From Typha latifolia (taxonomy: Eukaryota; Streptophyta; Magnoliopsida; Poales; Typhaceae), in assembly GCA_019914945.1 (NCBI GenBank), contig CM034102.1, forward strand, positions 5,569,501 through 5,633,500: 64,000 bases of DNA, read 5' to 3'. Within the stretch, counting starts at the first letter, position 1; the number at the start of each line of letters is the position of its first letter. The notes below the pieces were generated by a model. The model was not told the origin of the DNA. It was given only the letters and a program-made list of their open reading frames with translations, and made no database searches. Shown here in pieces: positions 1-12,515 of the stretch. A program made the translations under genes and the position numbers.

Positions 1-2336
1 AGAAATCAAAATTAAAACTTGCATAATGGTCCATCAATGCGCATTTTTTATATTTCTCATGCACGTACTTTTGACATGGCTATCTTGGTCCAAGATTATG
101 TTGATTATAATATTATATCAGGATTAAACCCTTCGTAATAAAACAATGTACTCAAATATGTGGTTAGTATGAACATTTTTTTTGTGCTTATAATTGTGTA
201 AGAAAAGGAGCCCCTTAACTGCTTCAGCAATACACATTCTAGCAATCACATGCTCTAGGTAAACATTTCTTTTACATCGAGCAAATTCCAACCACAAGTG
301 ACATTCATAATTCTTAACCTATCTTGATATCACAAAAATAAAGATCATATTGATTATAATAGTATATCAGGATTAAACCCTTCATAAACAGTATACCCAA
401 GTATGCTATTAGTATGAACATTTCTTTGCTTATAAATTATAATCACTTAAGAATGGGAGCCCATCAACTGATTCAGCAACACACACTCTAACAAATTACT
501 TGCTCTAGGCAAACATTTTTTTTTAATTTAATAGATTTGGAGTAGCAGCAAGCCTTTTTCCAATTCTGGAATTTTCGACTAGTAATAATCATCAATAATC
601 TAGTGTCACTGCAGGCTTTTCAAAGTACCCATGTACTCCATCCAGTGCAACTCAACCATTATTTCTGAAATGTAGTCCTTTGTTTCCAAAGCGCCTATAT
701 ATAATAAGGTTTAAGATTTAGGGTTTACGTCCTTAAGGGATATGAGAGAAAACTAGTTATGATTGCAAGTAGTAATAAAAACATAATAGCACTTTATTTC
801 ACAGAGAACTGACAGTAAATAGAAGTACCCAGCCTAGAACTGTTATGACTAAAGGAATTGTTGTCCTTGGTATTGTTATCTGCTAAGTTGATATCAATTC
901 ACTGGCAGAAAGTTCATGTGTTTGATAGTTTAAATGCTAAAATAGTGGGGTTAAAGTACATTCTTGTCTTCATCATTGTTCCCTGGAAGGATTTTGAAAA
1001 TATCAAAATAAACAATGATAAATTTTGCTCACCTATTATAATGATCCAGGAGACTCCCTGATCAGCTAAAAATGTCTTCCACGGTTGCACTCATATCCCC
1101 TGGATTTTCCATTAAGAAAAAGTGATAAACATGTCATGAGGTACCCCGTCAAAAAGTTAAACCAGAAAATCTAGAGAATTTTGCATAGGTCTGGATTGGA
1201 ACTTTAATCTAAAGCATCCGGAAGGGCTAAGCTGAATCTACAATGAAGGGTCAAGAGCTTCCATAAACTAATAATGTATAACAACAAAGAAGATAATGGA
1301 ATTCTTTTGTATTTACAAATTTACTATTATTTAGTAATGTAAGATGCTGGAATTATTATGAAATACAGTTATGAGAGCCCATTAACAAACTATCTCAATA
1401 GGAAACGTAAGAGCCAAGTTGATATAAACAGTGGTTTGGCACAAACAATTAAGTAATTATACATCATTTAAAATATTTTAATATATCTGTTAATTTCCAG
1501 ATAACTAAATCCTAAATGTTATTAAAAGTGAATGAGAAATATACTTTACATTACTACATATAGGAGGAACAGCAACAAGATAACAGTATCTGAGCAATGA
1601 AATAGTTCTTTCACTTCAAGGAAATTCCACGTGATGAATACTGCATAGTCAGTTAAGGATATGCCATTTTCTAGCCTTCAAGGCATTATTAAAAAATCGT
1701 ATATAAAAAAATGTAGGTAAAAGATTATAATGTCTAGAGTGTCCCAACTGTCCCAGGTTGGCAATGTTTATGAGACCTACAAAGTGATAGTTCCTCCATT
1801 GATCCGAAAAGCATTCTCACCACAATTTTTCTGAAGCATATGAAATTTGAACAAGGACATATGCATAATATGATTTCTAACACTAAACTCATTTGTCATT
1901 ACATAAAAAAGAAGAAATTTCAGAAAGCACCACATATATGAAAAGCCTCAAATTGAATGATGAATTTACAAAAGGTGATACTAAACTCTTGGCAATGGGT
2001 AAACATGCCAACAGAATTAAGGGAAAAATGTGATGATATTGAAGTAAGATTTATCAAGGAAAAAATGCATACTTCTTCAGACAAAATGTGGCACACTTAT
2101 TGCACCCTGATTCCACTATCCTATATTCCTAAGTCAAATGGGGACCAAAACTCTCATTTGTAGCCAGAGGCATACTATCAGAAATACCAATCTTTATCTT
2201 GGTTGTTCACACTTGGCAAATGTCAGACATCCCCCACATAATAAGAATTATAAGTTAGTGCTCTTCCACTTCCTGCTTGGAGAGCACCAGTTTTTCTCAA
2301 TGTGGAGGGCATGTCCTGTGTAGCTGATATCTCTAA
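1..2336. other. Intergenic DNA, 3' side of the PPR gene
   Basis: AT-rich sequence without a convincing gene. The short open frames here lack family resemblance and several begin at non-ATG codons. The stretch contains an imperfect direct repeat (listed separately) and must include the 3' UTR of the PPR gene near 2100-2336. No polyadenylation site could be fixed. Confidence 0.6.
92..520. repeat. Imperfect direct repeat, two units of about 180 bp
   Basis: The block from about 92 to 275 recurs from about 342 to 520. Shared landmarks in the same order are a TTGATTATAATA stretch, ATCAGGATTAAACCCTTC, TTAGTATGAACATTT, a GAGCCC..CAACTG-like segment, TTCAGCAA.ACACA.TCTA and TGCTCTAGG.AAACATTT. The units differ by substitutions and small indels, so the duplication is old. 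About 70 bp separate them. No coding potential is seen. Confidence 0.75.
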
Positions 2337-3902
2337 TCATGAGATATTTCTAGATGAGATAAGCATAATGCGATTAACCTCACTAGGCATCCCAGCCCTT
2401 AAGAGACATGATACCAAACAACCAACTGTTACATCATCAGGGGCACATCCAGTAGCCACCATTTTATGGAAAAGGGCAATTGCTTCGGTCATTCTTCCCT
2501 TCATGCAGTGTCCAATGATCAATATAGTATATGTATATTTATCAGGAAAACACCTCTTCCCCTCCATTTCAACCAATATTGCATTTGCTTCATCAACATT
2601 TCCCACTTTACATAGCCCATCGATCACAGGATTGTAGATAAAAGCATGGGGCACAATATCTCTTCTCAAACTTAGTTTCTTCAAAAGAACCTGAGCTTCA
2701 TCTAATCTATTCTTCTTGCAGAGAGAATTTATCATGATTGCAAAGGTGTAAACATTAGGCTGGAGTTCTCTGTGCTCCATCTCATTCCAAAGCTTCATTG
2801 CATCATCCAGCTGCCCACTTCGACAATACCCATCGATCAATGAAGTCAAGGTCACAACATCAGGTGTACATGCACAGGTTTCCATTTGATTATACACTGA
2901 AACTGCAGACTGCATATCATTAACCTTACCATAGCCATCAATAAGCACATTGTAGGTGACCCTACTGGGCTTTACTCCAAAACCAATCATGTCTCTAAAA
3001 ACCACGGATGCCTCCTCCATCTTGCCCATCTTGCAGTATCCAGAAATCAAAGACGTGTATGTCACCACATTGGGAACACAAAATCCATCCTTCTCAATCC
3101 TCCTCAAAATCTCATGTCCCCTCTCTACCTCTCCCGCCCTACACAACCCATCCACAAGAATGTTATGGGTCACTGTATCAGGGGAGCACCCAAAACTCCC
3201 CATTTTCTCTATAAATTTGAAAGCCTCCTCAACATCTCCCAACTTACATAGACCCTTTATAACTATATTAAAACTCCACCCATCTGGAGTAAAACACCCG
3301 GAACCCAATTGTCCCTTGAACAGTGCTACCGCATCGTGCGCTCGATTCCTCCCCACCAAAAGACTCATGACCTTATTAAAAGTATACGTCTCAATGCAGC
3401 AACCTAACTCCGCCGTTCTGGTGATTAACTCCATGGCACAATCCAAAATGCCGGCTTCCGCACAGGTACTGACTAAAAACTCAAGAAAGGAAGAATCCGG
3501 ACAATGCCCCTCGTCAATCATTTCGTCGAACATCTTCAAGGCATAATTTTGAAGGCCCGAGCGACAAAGAAAACCAACCAGAAACCGGTAGGAATCAACA
3601 GAGTGGCTGATTTCGAATGACGAGCGAGCGAGCTCAAAGAGACCGAGAGCAAAGTTAGGGTTTTGGATGCGACGGATCGCCTCGAACGCCACGGAGGGAG
3701 AAAGAACGCCGCGGAACGAAGCTAAACGATCGGGGGAGGAAGGAGAGAGGAGATATGCGGTGGAGAAAGCTTTGGCGACCCAGAGATCAGAAGGGACAAG
3801 GGAAGGGTTTACGCCATCGAAGGCGGAGAGGTGGAGGCGAGAGGAGAGGATGAGGAGGTGGTGGTGGAGCACGTTAGGGTACGGTGGGGCGCGGAGAAGC
3901 AT
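2337..3902 (-). CDS. P-class pentatricopeptide repeat protein, At2g06000-like
   Basis: This is an intronless 521-residue PPR protein. Such proteins bind organellar RNA in a sequence-specific way and act in mitochondria or plastids in transcript processing, stability or translation. The target RNA cannot be read from this sequence. From about residue 100 to 510 the protein is a series of roughly ten 35-residue P-type repeats with the signatures TYTSLISGYCKMGKMEEA, TYNVLIDGYGKVNDMQSA, TLTSLIDGYCRSGQLDDA and YNPVIDGLCKVGNVDEA. No E, DYW or SMR domain follows, and the last partial repeat ends at LLRAGMPSEVNRIM. The N-terminal 60 residues are Arg/Ser/Leu-rich with few acids, which fits a transit peptide. 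The C-terminal segment reading FIYNPVIDGLCK..GNVDEAN and TILIIGHCMKGRM.EAI matches my memory of Arabidopsis At2g06000 (about 536 aa), so orthology is likely but not proven. The start is the first ATG of the frame. Confidence 0.92.
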   Translation of the reverse strand: MLLRAPPYPNVLHHHLLILSSRLHLSAFDGVNPSLVPSDLWVAKAFSTAYLLSPSSPDRLASFRGVLSPSVAFEAIRRIQNPNFALGLFELARSSFEISHSVDSYRFLVGFLCRSGLQNYALKMFDEMIDEGHCPDSSFLEFLVSTCAEAGILDCAMELITRTAELGCCIETYTFNKVMSLLVGRNRAHDAVALFKGQLGSGCFTPDGWSFNIVIKGLCKLGDVEEAFKFIEKMGSFGCSPDTVTHNILVDGLCRAGEVERGHEILRRIEKDGFCVPNVVTYTSLISGYCKMGKMEEASVVFRDMIGFGVKPSRVTYNVLIDGYGKVNDMQSAVSVYNQMETCACTPDVVTLTSLIDGYCRSGQLDDAMKLWNEMEHRELQPNVYTFAIMINSLCKKNRLDEAQVLLKKLSLRRDIVPHAFIYNPVIDGLCKVGNVDEANAILVEMEGKRCFPDKYTYTILIIGHCMKGRMTEAIALFHKMVATGCAPDDVTVGCLVSCLLRAGMPSEVNRIMLISSRNIS

Positions 3903-6900
3903 TTAATGGGAAGGCGTTCATCAGACCGGGGGTGGCATGGGAAGGATTTGGGATCCGGTCACCACCCTTCATGGCGGTGAGAGAAGGAGCGGCATAGCAA
4001 AGACGAGGGGAAAGGAGAGTGGTGGTGATAGGCGATAGGCGATAGGCGATAGCTGAGAGAGAGAGTGAGATTTTGGAGGGGTTTTTGGGCTGTTGATTGT
4101 CAGTGAGAAAAGTTGGGATGCAGACTAGACTCTTATTTTTGGGCTTAAGCTTGGCCTGAACTGGAAAATGTATGGAAAATGAATTTTACATATCACACCC
4201 TGACTTTTAAGAAAATTTTTGGTTCAAGCTCTACATATGCATGCTCTCTGTCTCCTTTTTTTATATTAAAAAAAAAATGAAATATGCAAAAGCCTTTATA
4301 TATACTACTATTCGACTAATAATGAATGTGAATGTTTCCTGTCATCAAAATCATCACATATTGATGCAATTATTTTCAATGATGACCAATTAGTATGAAT
4401 ATTACCTTCTTCTATCTCGGTTTCTTCTTGGGGAATGAAACTTAAACAGGTTTAAAAAAAAAATTAGAGCCTGTTGAGAAAAAATCTTTTTAAAAAAAAT
4501 AGTCTGATGTTGGGATAATTTCCTGTATGAATTTTAGCATATAAGAAAGAACAAGTACAATTAGAGGATTCTATGTGATTTTTCTTTCGTGTTTGATTTG
4601 AGTTCAGAGCAAGTCCCTGAACTTGGTCAAGAATTTTTAATTGTGTTTAGCAACTAAATATTATTTTTTCTCTAATATAATTCACTCGAGAACATAAGAG
4701 AGAGAGAATTATATATAAATTTTAAATTTATCCTTTCCATATCTTATTAATTCTCATTTTACAATGACGTGTGGGGCCCGTACTTTATACTTGTGATATT
4801 TGGTAGCTTAAACAAATAATAATGAACCAATACATCTATAAGGTGTTATGGTCGGACTTTAAATTAAAGTGGATAATCTATATATGCATCCAACCTATTA
4901 GGACTCTACTTTTATAAATAGGAGTGATCATAATTCATTTGAGATTATTAAATATTGAAATAAATATTAAGTTATTTATTTCCTTTATTATTATTTATCT
5001 TTTAATCTTAGCTGTTTATTTTTTTTAGGAGTAAATCTAATTAGAAAATTTATTTCCATCATCAAACTTTAGCCACTATCACCCGCCATGAGTTATCCTA
5101 TCCTATGGCCAACCACAACTGTCACCCTTAGTCGTCTGACACCCTTCGACGATTGTCGTAACGCCAGATATTTAACTTTCTGACCTATTTCGACTTTTCT
5201 TTTATTTTTTCAATTTTAACTTTTCACTCTAATTCTAGAAGCTAAAAAAATTTCAGAATTTTCTCATAAAAGAGCAAAAAAAAAAAACCTAGAGGCTACC
5301 ACTTTTTAAAATCTTAGAATTTTCTTATAAACAAATCGGTCCAAACCTTATTCATAACATTAAGCCATTTATAGGCTCACAACCACATAAATCTGCAAGT
5401 CCAATAGTGCTTACGGGCTTAAAAACTGGCAATGAGTACAATCTTTAATATTTGATTCATTAAATGAGCTCTATCGTCAAAGTTAAAAGAATATTTTAGT
5501 TCATTAATTTTATATATCATCTATTTTCCTCTAAAACCAATAATTATTTTAGTTTTTCATATTATATCAAAGGTGATAATTATACTCTTAAGCTTAATTC
5601 ACAATCAAACACCATACTTTTCAGTCTAATTCAAATTATCTAAACCATGGCTATAAAACGAGTCAAGTTAGCCCCGTTCAGAGTTAAGACTCAAACCAAT
5701 TTAAATTTTATATTTCTAACACTCTCCCTCACTTTTAGTTAAAAAATTTTGGTAGACTTAAGAAATAAATTTAATTTATGAATTTCTATATTTGAGACAA
5801 AGATGAGACTGAAGTAGGAAATAGTATCTAAATTTCTATGAAACTCTCCGTCAGTTCTATGAAATATTAAAATATCATTTAAACACTAACATAGGAGATA
5901 TATTTAATTCGTAAGTATTTTTGAGTCATTATAAGCAAAATATATAGATCAAACAATAAATATCCATATAATAAGAGTAAAAATTAAAAAAAGAAAACTT
6001 AAAATGTAGGTTCTGTTAACTTAACATATATAGATAAGTCCTACCAACCAAACCAGTGATATTTTGTATTTGGCTTGGACTTGTGACACATCAAACAATT
6101 TTTCTTCATGACCAATCTCATTCTTCTTCTGTCCAAATGAAGTAGATGTAAGAATAAAAGAGTTAGTCTCCAGATAAAGACTCTCATAAGAGTTAAAGAG
6201 TAAGATGTACGTAATCTTATCCTCGTCGTAATGCAAAGTACGTACTGTTCCGTGTTACCTGAGAACTAAGTTGGATGAGATCGATAGTTGAGCGTAAATT
6301 TATGAAGAATTAATGCACATATTTACGCGTGGTCTTGTACCTTAGAGCGTGTCCCATCTGAGACCTGAACCTAATCCAGATCATGACCTCCTGTTGCCAT
6401 CCTTGGCTTTGCAAGGAAGAAAGAAGAGAGTTTGAATGGCCATGAGAGGGCTTTGTTGTGATGCATCACTATGCAGTACTACTATGTATGATTGTGAGAT
6501 GTAGTTTTCTGTCTCCATCCATCAAAGGCAAGGAGATGAAGACCTCTACAGGTGTTTAGTTGTTTTACCCTCTAATGATCCTCCAAAACAAAGAACGCTA
6601 ACAGCTTCTACTTTTTCATTGGATCTAGAACGTGATAAGATTCTACCTGACCTAACCTAGCTATCCTCGTTGTTGAATAGGTTGATTGGACTGCGACCAA
6701 TTTGAGTTCTCATTTATTTTAAATAAATGTTTATAAGCTTCATACACAGAAAGATGAGGAGATAAGATTAGACAAAAGGAGGGGTTAAATTGATCTAGAA
6801 GATTGAGGTGGAAGAAGAAGGTAGGGGCGACGATAGTGAGAGAATCATCATTGATGTCGTCGGAGAATGAAAGAAGCTTATAGAGAGAAAAGAGAGATTG

Positions 6901-6907
6901 AAGATAA

Positions 6908-6966
<59 letters not shown>

Positions 6967-8540
6967 GATGGACGAGAGACGAGGAGAAGCCCTCACATGT
7001 AGGTGAAGAGAAAAACCCAAAACCTTAGCAGAGCTTTCTCAAAAGTCAATTTCTAACAAAAATTACCAACTCATCCTCTCTATTAGTACTATTACATAGG
7101 TGATAAATTCATGTACACAAAACACACTCTAAATTCATGTACACAAATAGAAAGTATGGCACCAAATCAAAGCTTCGAACCTTGTGTTGACTTTAATTCA
7201 TATTTCGAACTCGTCTTCCTGCAGTCCCTTGAAACAGTCCCAGTTGCAATCGCTGGAGCTCAACGTTAATGACTCCTAGCAATTACTAGGCAGATTCCGG
7301 TCGAGCAAGATTTATTCTACAATCAGCTATTGGTGCTCATCTCCTCATTAATAGTCATCACAGTTTGTTCAGCTGATGTAAGTTATATAGTTATTTAAAA
7401 AGTTAATTATACTTAGCCTCTCTAAATTATTATTGTTTTTCATATGAATTAGATCTTTGACCCGACAAAATTCTTAGTTCAAATGGTCCATGTAGTTATT
7501 ATTATTATTCTTAGTTAAGGGGCTTATGTGATACGTTTCTTAGTTCAAAAATTTTATATGGATAATAAAATAGTTCAAAGGTATATATGAAAAAATTATG
7601 ATTATTCATAGAGGCTGCGTGTAATTATGTTTTTTAAAATATCACCCATTCAGCATTGTGGTTAATTTTTAACAGACTATTCATAATAGATTATTGTTAA
7701 AAATCACATATGAATAACTAAAAAAAAAAATGAAAAAGAGAAACAAAAACTGTGACATTGATGAAATATTATCGCTTTTAAACTATTTTAAATAATTTAT
7801 ACAAGGGGAAAATATTTTTTTAAAATTTAAGCTTGATTTTAATTATGATTAATTATATTTAACTAATATAATAATATTTTTAAAAGAGTATAATGATTTT
7901 AATGATAATTATGATATTTTGAAGAATGTCCTAAAAAATAATGATAATTTAGAAGTCTAAGTGGAGTTATCCCTTAAAATTAACTCAACTTGTTACGAGG
8001 TATTAACAGTAAAATATAAGACAATAAGAGTGATAAATATCCATATAGTAGATTATGAATGATAATAGAGATAACATGCAAGAAGTTTTAATAAATTTTC
8101 TAATAATAATAGTAATTAATTAGTTGTTCTATCCTAGTATTTCTTTTGATTTCTTCAAGATTCTAGTTTCTCTTTTCTAGTTAATTATTATTTGTCCTAT
8201 CGAATTTATTATGAAAGTTATGAGCTGATCTATTTGCAAGAAACCGCATGCCATTCATTACCTACTGCTTCTATTTGTTAGTAATAAGAGCTAAACTCTA
8301 GTAACAGATACGTACTGTAAAAAATAAAAAGAAAAAAAATTCCACTCCTATGTGCAGTTTCCGTCTGTTACTTTATAGTAATTAAGTCTAATTAAGGAGA
8401 AGACAATATAAAATCCAGAATTTTTATCCTAATCCAATCTAATTCAATTCCTTATCCTTAATCTTAATAGCTATCGGAATTGATAACATTTTATTTGTTA
8501 CCGATTTAGCTCCTCCTAAGCCTCCTCTTTAAATTTTGGC
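3903..8540. other. Intergenic region between PPR and OXS3-like genes
   Basis: About 4.6 kb. The first 200 bp hold the PPR promoter and 5' UTR, with a small GATAGGC-type tandem near 4028-4052 and a purine-rich leader. The rest is AT-rich. Degenerate transposon-like sequence may lie around 5080-5170 and 5330-5420. A compound TG/AG microsatellite lies at about 6918-6962. No gene is supported. Confidence 0.6.
6918..6962. repeat. Compound microsatellite (TG)n(AG)n
   Basis: A run of about nine TG units passes directly into about sixteen AG units. It produces an artificial Ser-Leu and His-Thr rich reading frame on the minus strand that should not be taken as a gene. Confidence 0.9.
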
Positions 8541-8547
8541 TATAAAT
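8541..8547 (+). promoter_or_regulatory. Probable TATA box of the OXS3-like gene
   Basis: TATAAAT lies about 150 bp before the start codon and is followed by a pyrimidine-rich CTCTTTCTCTCTCTC leader from about 8572, the usual look of a plant core promoter and 5' UTR. The transcription start itself is inferred. Confidence 0.55.
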
Positions 8548-8694
8548 TTCGCTCTCTTTCTTTTTTAAGTCCTACTCTTTCTCTCTCTCGCTCGTCTCTT
8601 ATCGCATCCTTTGTCTTTGGTGATCATCTCGGGCCGCGGAAATCACCGCGTCGATTCTTGACATCTTGGTCGGAACTCCGTCGTGATCGGACGG

Positions 8695-11600
8695 ATGTCA
8701 ATCGCGCTGGCTAGGGGAAGCGAGATCGAACGGTCGAAGTTCCTCTGTGGGGTCCCCTCCTTCTCGGTGTACGAGGCGACGGCGACGGAGGAGGAAAAGA
8801 TGTGTAGCTCGTCGTCGATTGGGAAGGACAGTGACAGCTCGGCGGCAGGGTCGGATTCCGACAGCGAGGAGGCGGAGGTGCTGAGCTCGTTCAAGGGGCC
8901 GCTCGAGACGATGGAGGCTTTGGAGGAGTCGCCGCCAGTGAGGTAAAGATTGCTTCTTGGGATCTTGGATGAGTTCTTCTGGGCGGGTCTCTGCTTGCTG
9001 GTTCTAAATTCTCTTTTTGAGACGGTTTTGGTTTTTTCTTGTTTCCCAGGAACATGCAAGAGAAAAAAAAAGATATTTTGGGTCTTTTCCTTCTTCGTTT
9101 CACATTTGGTGCTTTCGAAGCGACTTGAATGAAAATTTTGGAGTAATTTCTGGGAATTTTCTTGTCGTTGTGAGTTGGGGTTTTCCTTCTTTTATTTGAA
9201 CATGCAAGCGAAACTTGAGGCGAGTTCAAATTTTCGAAGATAAAGATTTTTTCTTTGCATTGTTTCCCCTCTTCTTCTGTTGAGTTTGTCAAATTTTTCT
9301 CGTGTCCTTATACTGCATTTCTCTTTCTTGGTGGAGTCTATACGGAAGTGTAGTCGAATTTTACAAATTTGAAGAATAGTCCTTTTTTTTCACTTGAGAT
9401 TTGCTGATGGTTTGGAACATGTTCTTGTTCTCTTTCTCTAATGATCATAGGGTGCTTTGATCGCTTTTTCTACATTGTGCTTTATCTCTTTCAATATGTC
9501 ATTTTTTATTAGTCACGAGATGTAATATTTTATTTAGATAACCCTTCTTGAGATAGTATTTATATCTCTTTCAATTTGGACCGTATCTACTACAACTTAG
9601 CTGCTGTTCTATTCACATGTTTACTTGGGCGTATAACATCTGTATGATTGAAAGAAAACGAGATTGAAGACCCGAGAGACCTATTTCGTTATGCTTTTAT
9701 GTTGATGAACCATATTCTATTCTAGTTGGATCCTGAACAATTTGCAGAGAATCCCAGTAATAATAAAGAAAGCAAGCTGGGAAACTTATATCATGATCTA
9801 TGCTAATGAAAATTTTATTATGGTTTTCAGCGCGTTGAATTGTTCACTTGCATCTTATAATACTAGTGTTCAGACTTTCTGATTTTTTTTTCTTCAAAAA
9901 TATCTTTGTTGCTATCTTCTTGCGAGGTTAGTAAGTTCTTCATGGATATAAGTACCAATTACAAGATGCCGCTGGTCCCATGACTATTTGGTGTTGACTT
10001 CTTGGTATCCATTGGGATTTTTTTTTTAACTTGCTAACTGAGAGGGGTGAAAAAGGATTAGGTAGCATACTGACAAATGGAGTGTTGCTGTTTTCTTGTT
10101 AAATGGAGTGTTGTCCTTTTCTTGTTAATTGTACAGTTGCATCGGGAGGACTCTTTTAATAAGCTTCTAAAATTCATCTATTCATCTAACTGATGCTACA
10201 TCTATCTGAAAAGAATGTGGTTACCAGTTAGTTGTTGATTTCTTTTTATATACATAAGCTAAACATGATCTAGTGTTTACTGAATTAGCCTTATTATCTT
10301 CTGGGAGGATAGTACATGGTGGATGACAAAGACTGATGCCTTTGATCAGGCTCAGATTTCAAACGATGATTTGATACAGCTCACATAATTCATTATACTA
10401 GAAACTAGTTCCTTAATGGCCAGTATGCATGTTACTGGTTTACAAATATAACTTTAACTAGAAAATGTGCTTCAGAATGATGGAATTGGGTTCAGCTTGT
10501 TGTGCATGTATCAAATATACAGTCTTCCCATGCTATACTCATCTGATAGCGATTTGTCATAGAATTATGAATTATTTTATCTTTGTGCATAGAACAGTGA
10601 TTATTGGTGTCGGCTTGTTCGATATAGAGGATATTGCCTCTTTAACAAGTGATCCATCTAGATATTGCATTATATATAACCTGTTAATCTCGTGAATTTC
10701 TGATACTTGCAATTTATACAGAGTAGAGATGTATTTTTCCGTCGGGATGTGCTTTTAAATGATTGAATAGATTTCAGCTTGTCTTGCTTTGTCAAACATG
10801 TTATAGTTACACCTACACCGTTACATTTATTTATACTTTTTGTACTGAAGTAATGAACTACAAGATGATACAACATTTGTTTATTTGTTCATGAAGTGGT
10901 GAGCTATCTATGTGATCTTGGTTGTTTGTTTATATGGCTATTTATTTAACTGTGTGGTCCAAATGTGAAATATCCACGTGTACTCTTTAAATACTTGTGT
11001 TGTTCTGTCCTCAATCTTTTCCTAATTAGTTGTTCAAAATCATGTAAGGAAATTTTGTAGTTTATTAATAATGTGTGTATATATATATATATATTTAATA
11101 TTGGCAGGCGTGGCTTTTCCAAGTTCTACTGCGGCAAATCGAAATCTTTCGCAAACTTCGCAGATATTTCCTCATCTACCTCTGTGAAGGATCTCGCCAA
11201 GCCAGAGAATCCCTACACCAGGAAGCGGAAAAATCTCAGCGCTTTCAACGCAATGTGTGAGAAGACACAGAATAAAGAGCTGATGAGCTGTGAAGGTGGC
11301 ATTGCCAAGAGACCCACAAATGCCAGTCGAAGCCCTGGAGCCCCTGTCACAGGGAGCAGCTCTGCGAGCAACAGCAGTGGCAGCGAAGAGGAGCATGAGC
11401 CATCTCGGCTACTCCCTCCGCTTCACCCACAGGGAAAACCTGGTGCTAGTGCTAGTGCTAGTGCTACTGTGAACTTTGCTTCTACATTCCCGACGGATGC
11501 ATTCTCTCCTCCTACGCGGTCCATCTCCATGGCGGATTTGAAGGGTGTGCCTAGTTCAGGTTCCTCGACCGATGACAGAGATAAGCAGAAGAAAAGTTAG
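8695..11600 (+). CDS. OXIDATIVE STRESS 3 (OXS3)-like nuclear protein
   Basis: Two coding exons, 8695-8942 and 11108-11600, encode 246 residues. The 2165-bp intron is phase 2 with AG|GTAAAG and TTGGCAG|G sites. The exon junction creates RRGFSKFYCGKSKSF, followed by DLAKPENPYTRKRK. This is the hallmark block of the plant OXS3 family (consensus near RGLSK.Y.GKSKSF..L and DLAKPENPYN.KRR). OXS3 proteins are nuclear, raise tolerance to heavy-metal and oxidative stress, and have been linked to histone and chromatin association. The region before the motif is acidic and Ser-rich (residues about 38-65, SSSSIGKDSDSS and DSDSEEAEV). The region after it is Ser/Ala-rich and ends in a basic tail, DDRDKQKKS. 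An upstream in-frame GTG is not used as start; the ATG at 8695 is. A short Ala-Ser repeat (GCTAGT units near 11444-11466) sits in exon 2. The family call is from memory of the motif. Confidence 0.85.
8943..11107 (+). other. Intron of the OXS3-like gene
   Basis: This 2165-bp intron has an AT-rich body and an AC/AT dinucleotide-type tract (GTGTGTATATATATAT) at 11071-11095, just before the acceptor. I see no embedded gene or clear transposon. Confidence 0.75.
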
Positions 11601-12460
11601 TAGCTTGAAGCTATTTTTGACTGGCTTGCTACTATCCATTCTATTCTGGCTAAGTAGCTAGTTTCATTTAGATCTAATAGGGAGGTTGATGGATATGGTG
11701 CTTATAAACGTGGCATTCAAGTACTCCTCCTCCTCATCTGTACATTCCTAGAGTTGGTTATATGAATGGCCTCAATAGGGCTCCTCGTTATCAATGATGT
11801 ATGCATGTTGCCATCTGCTTTACTTTGGTGCTAATAGGGAGGTTGCGGTTTCTTTTCTTCTTCTTTTTTTTCACCCCGATTGGAAGTTGTTGCAATACTG
11901 CATCTTTTTGATGCTTCATGACTTGCTCAAAATCAGGGAAATGAGAGAAATCATCGTTTCAGATGATGAGCTATTAGATATTTTTCTCCTTGTTTTTTTT
12001 CTAATACTCTTTATTCACCTATTGCTTCTACATGGATGCCCTTCTAATTTTTCTTTTCAATAACGATGATGAAATAACAACAGTGCCCTTGTTGAGAGCA
12101 ATATATGCAAGAAAAGAGGGGGGTTTTAATCTTTTAAAAATTTAATGGATTTAAATTTTAGCTGTTGGTTAACTTTTCATTAGTATCTATAAAATAAGAG
12201 TTTTAAAGAGTATTCATACAAAAAGCAAGTGTTTTGGAACAAATATTATAAGGGGTATACACTTATTTTAAGGATGGTAATCAGTGCTTTTCAAATTATG
12301 GACTCACACGGGTTATCGGATCCGGGTAGCCCCAACACTGCAACCGAATCTATTAAAAGATTCATAAGATGCTGCCACTCATCCATTCTCTCTTCCACTT
12401 CCTCTTCCTCTTCCTCCACCGTTTTACTACCAATACGAGCCAGTTCTTATGTAAAGCAAT

Positions 12461-12515
<55 letters not shown>
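11601..12515. other. 3' UTR of OXS3-like gene and promoter of the next gene
   Basis: The first 400-450 bp are T-rich and probably 3' UTR. The following part up to 12463 is the likely promoter and leader of the downstream plus-strand gene, closed by a CT microsatellite. Open frames within this interval look spurious. Confidence 0.6.
12464..12513 (+). repeat. (CT)n microsatellite in a 5' leader
   Basis: About 25 uninterrupted CT units end only 2-3 bp before the start codon at 12516. CT/GA tracts are frequent in plant 5' UTRs, and GAGA-like repeats can bind BPC factors. Here the tract abuts the ATG, so its length will set leader length and possibly initiation context. Confidence 0.9.

Noticed and set aside
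6661..7020. Minus-strand open frame of 119 codons rich in Ser-Leu and His-Thr
   Set aside because: The peptide is generated by the TG/AG microsatellite; the rest has no family resemblance, splice context or conserved motif.
8643..9292. Antisense frames over OXS3 exon 1
   Set aside because: They are complements of the Ser/Asp-rich coding exon and its downstream intron; the plus-strand reading gives the conserved family motif.
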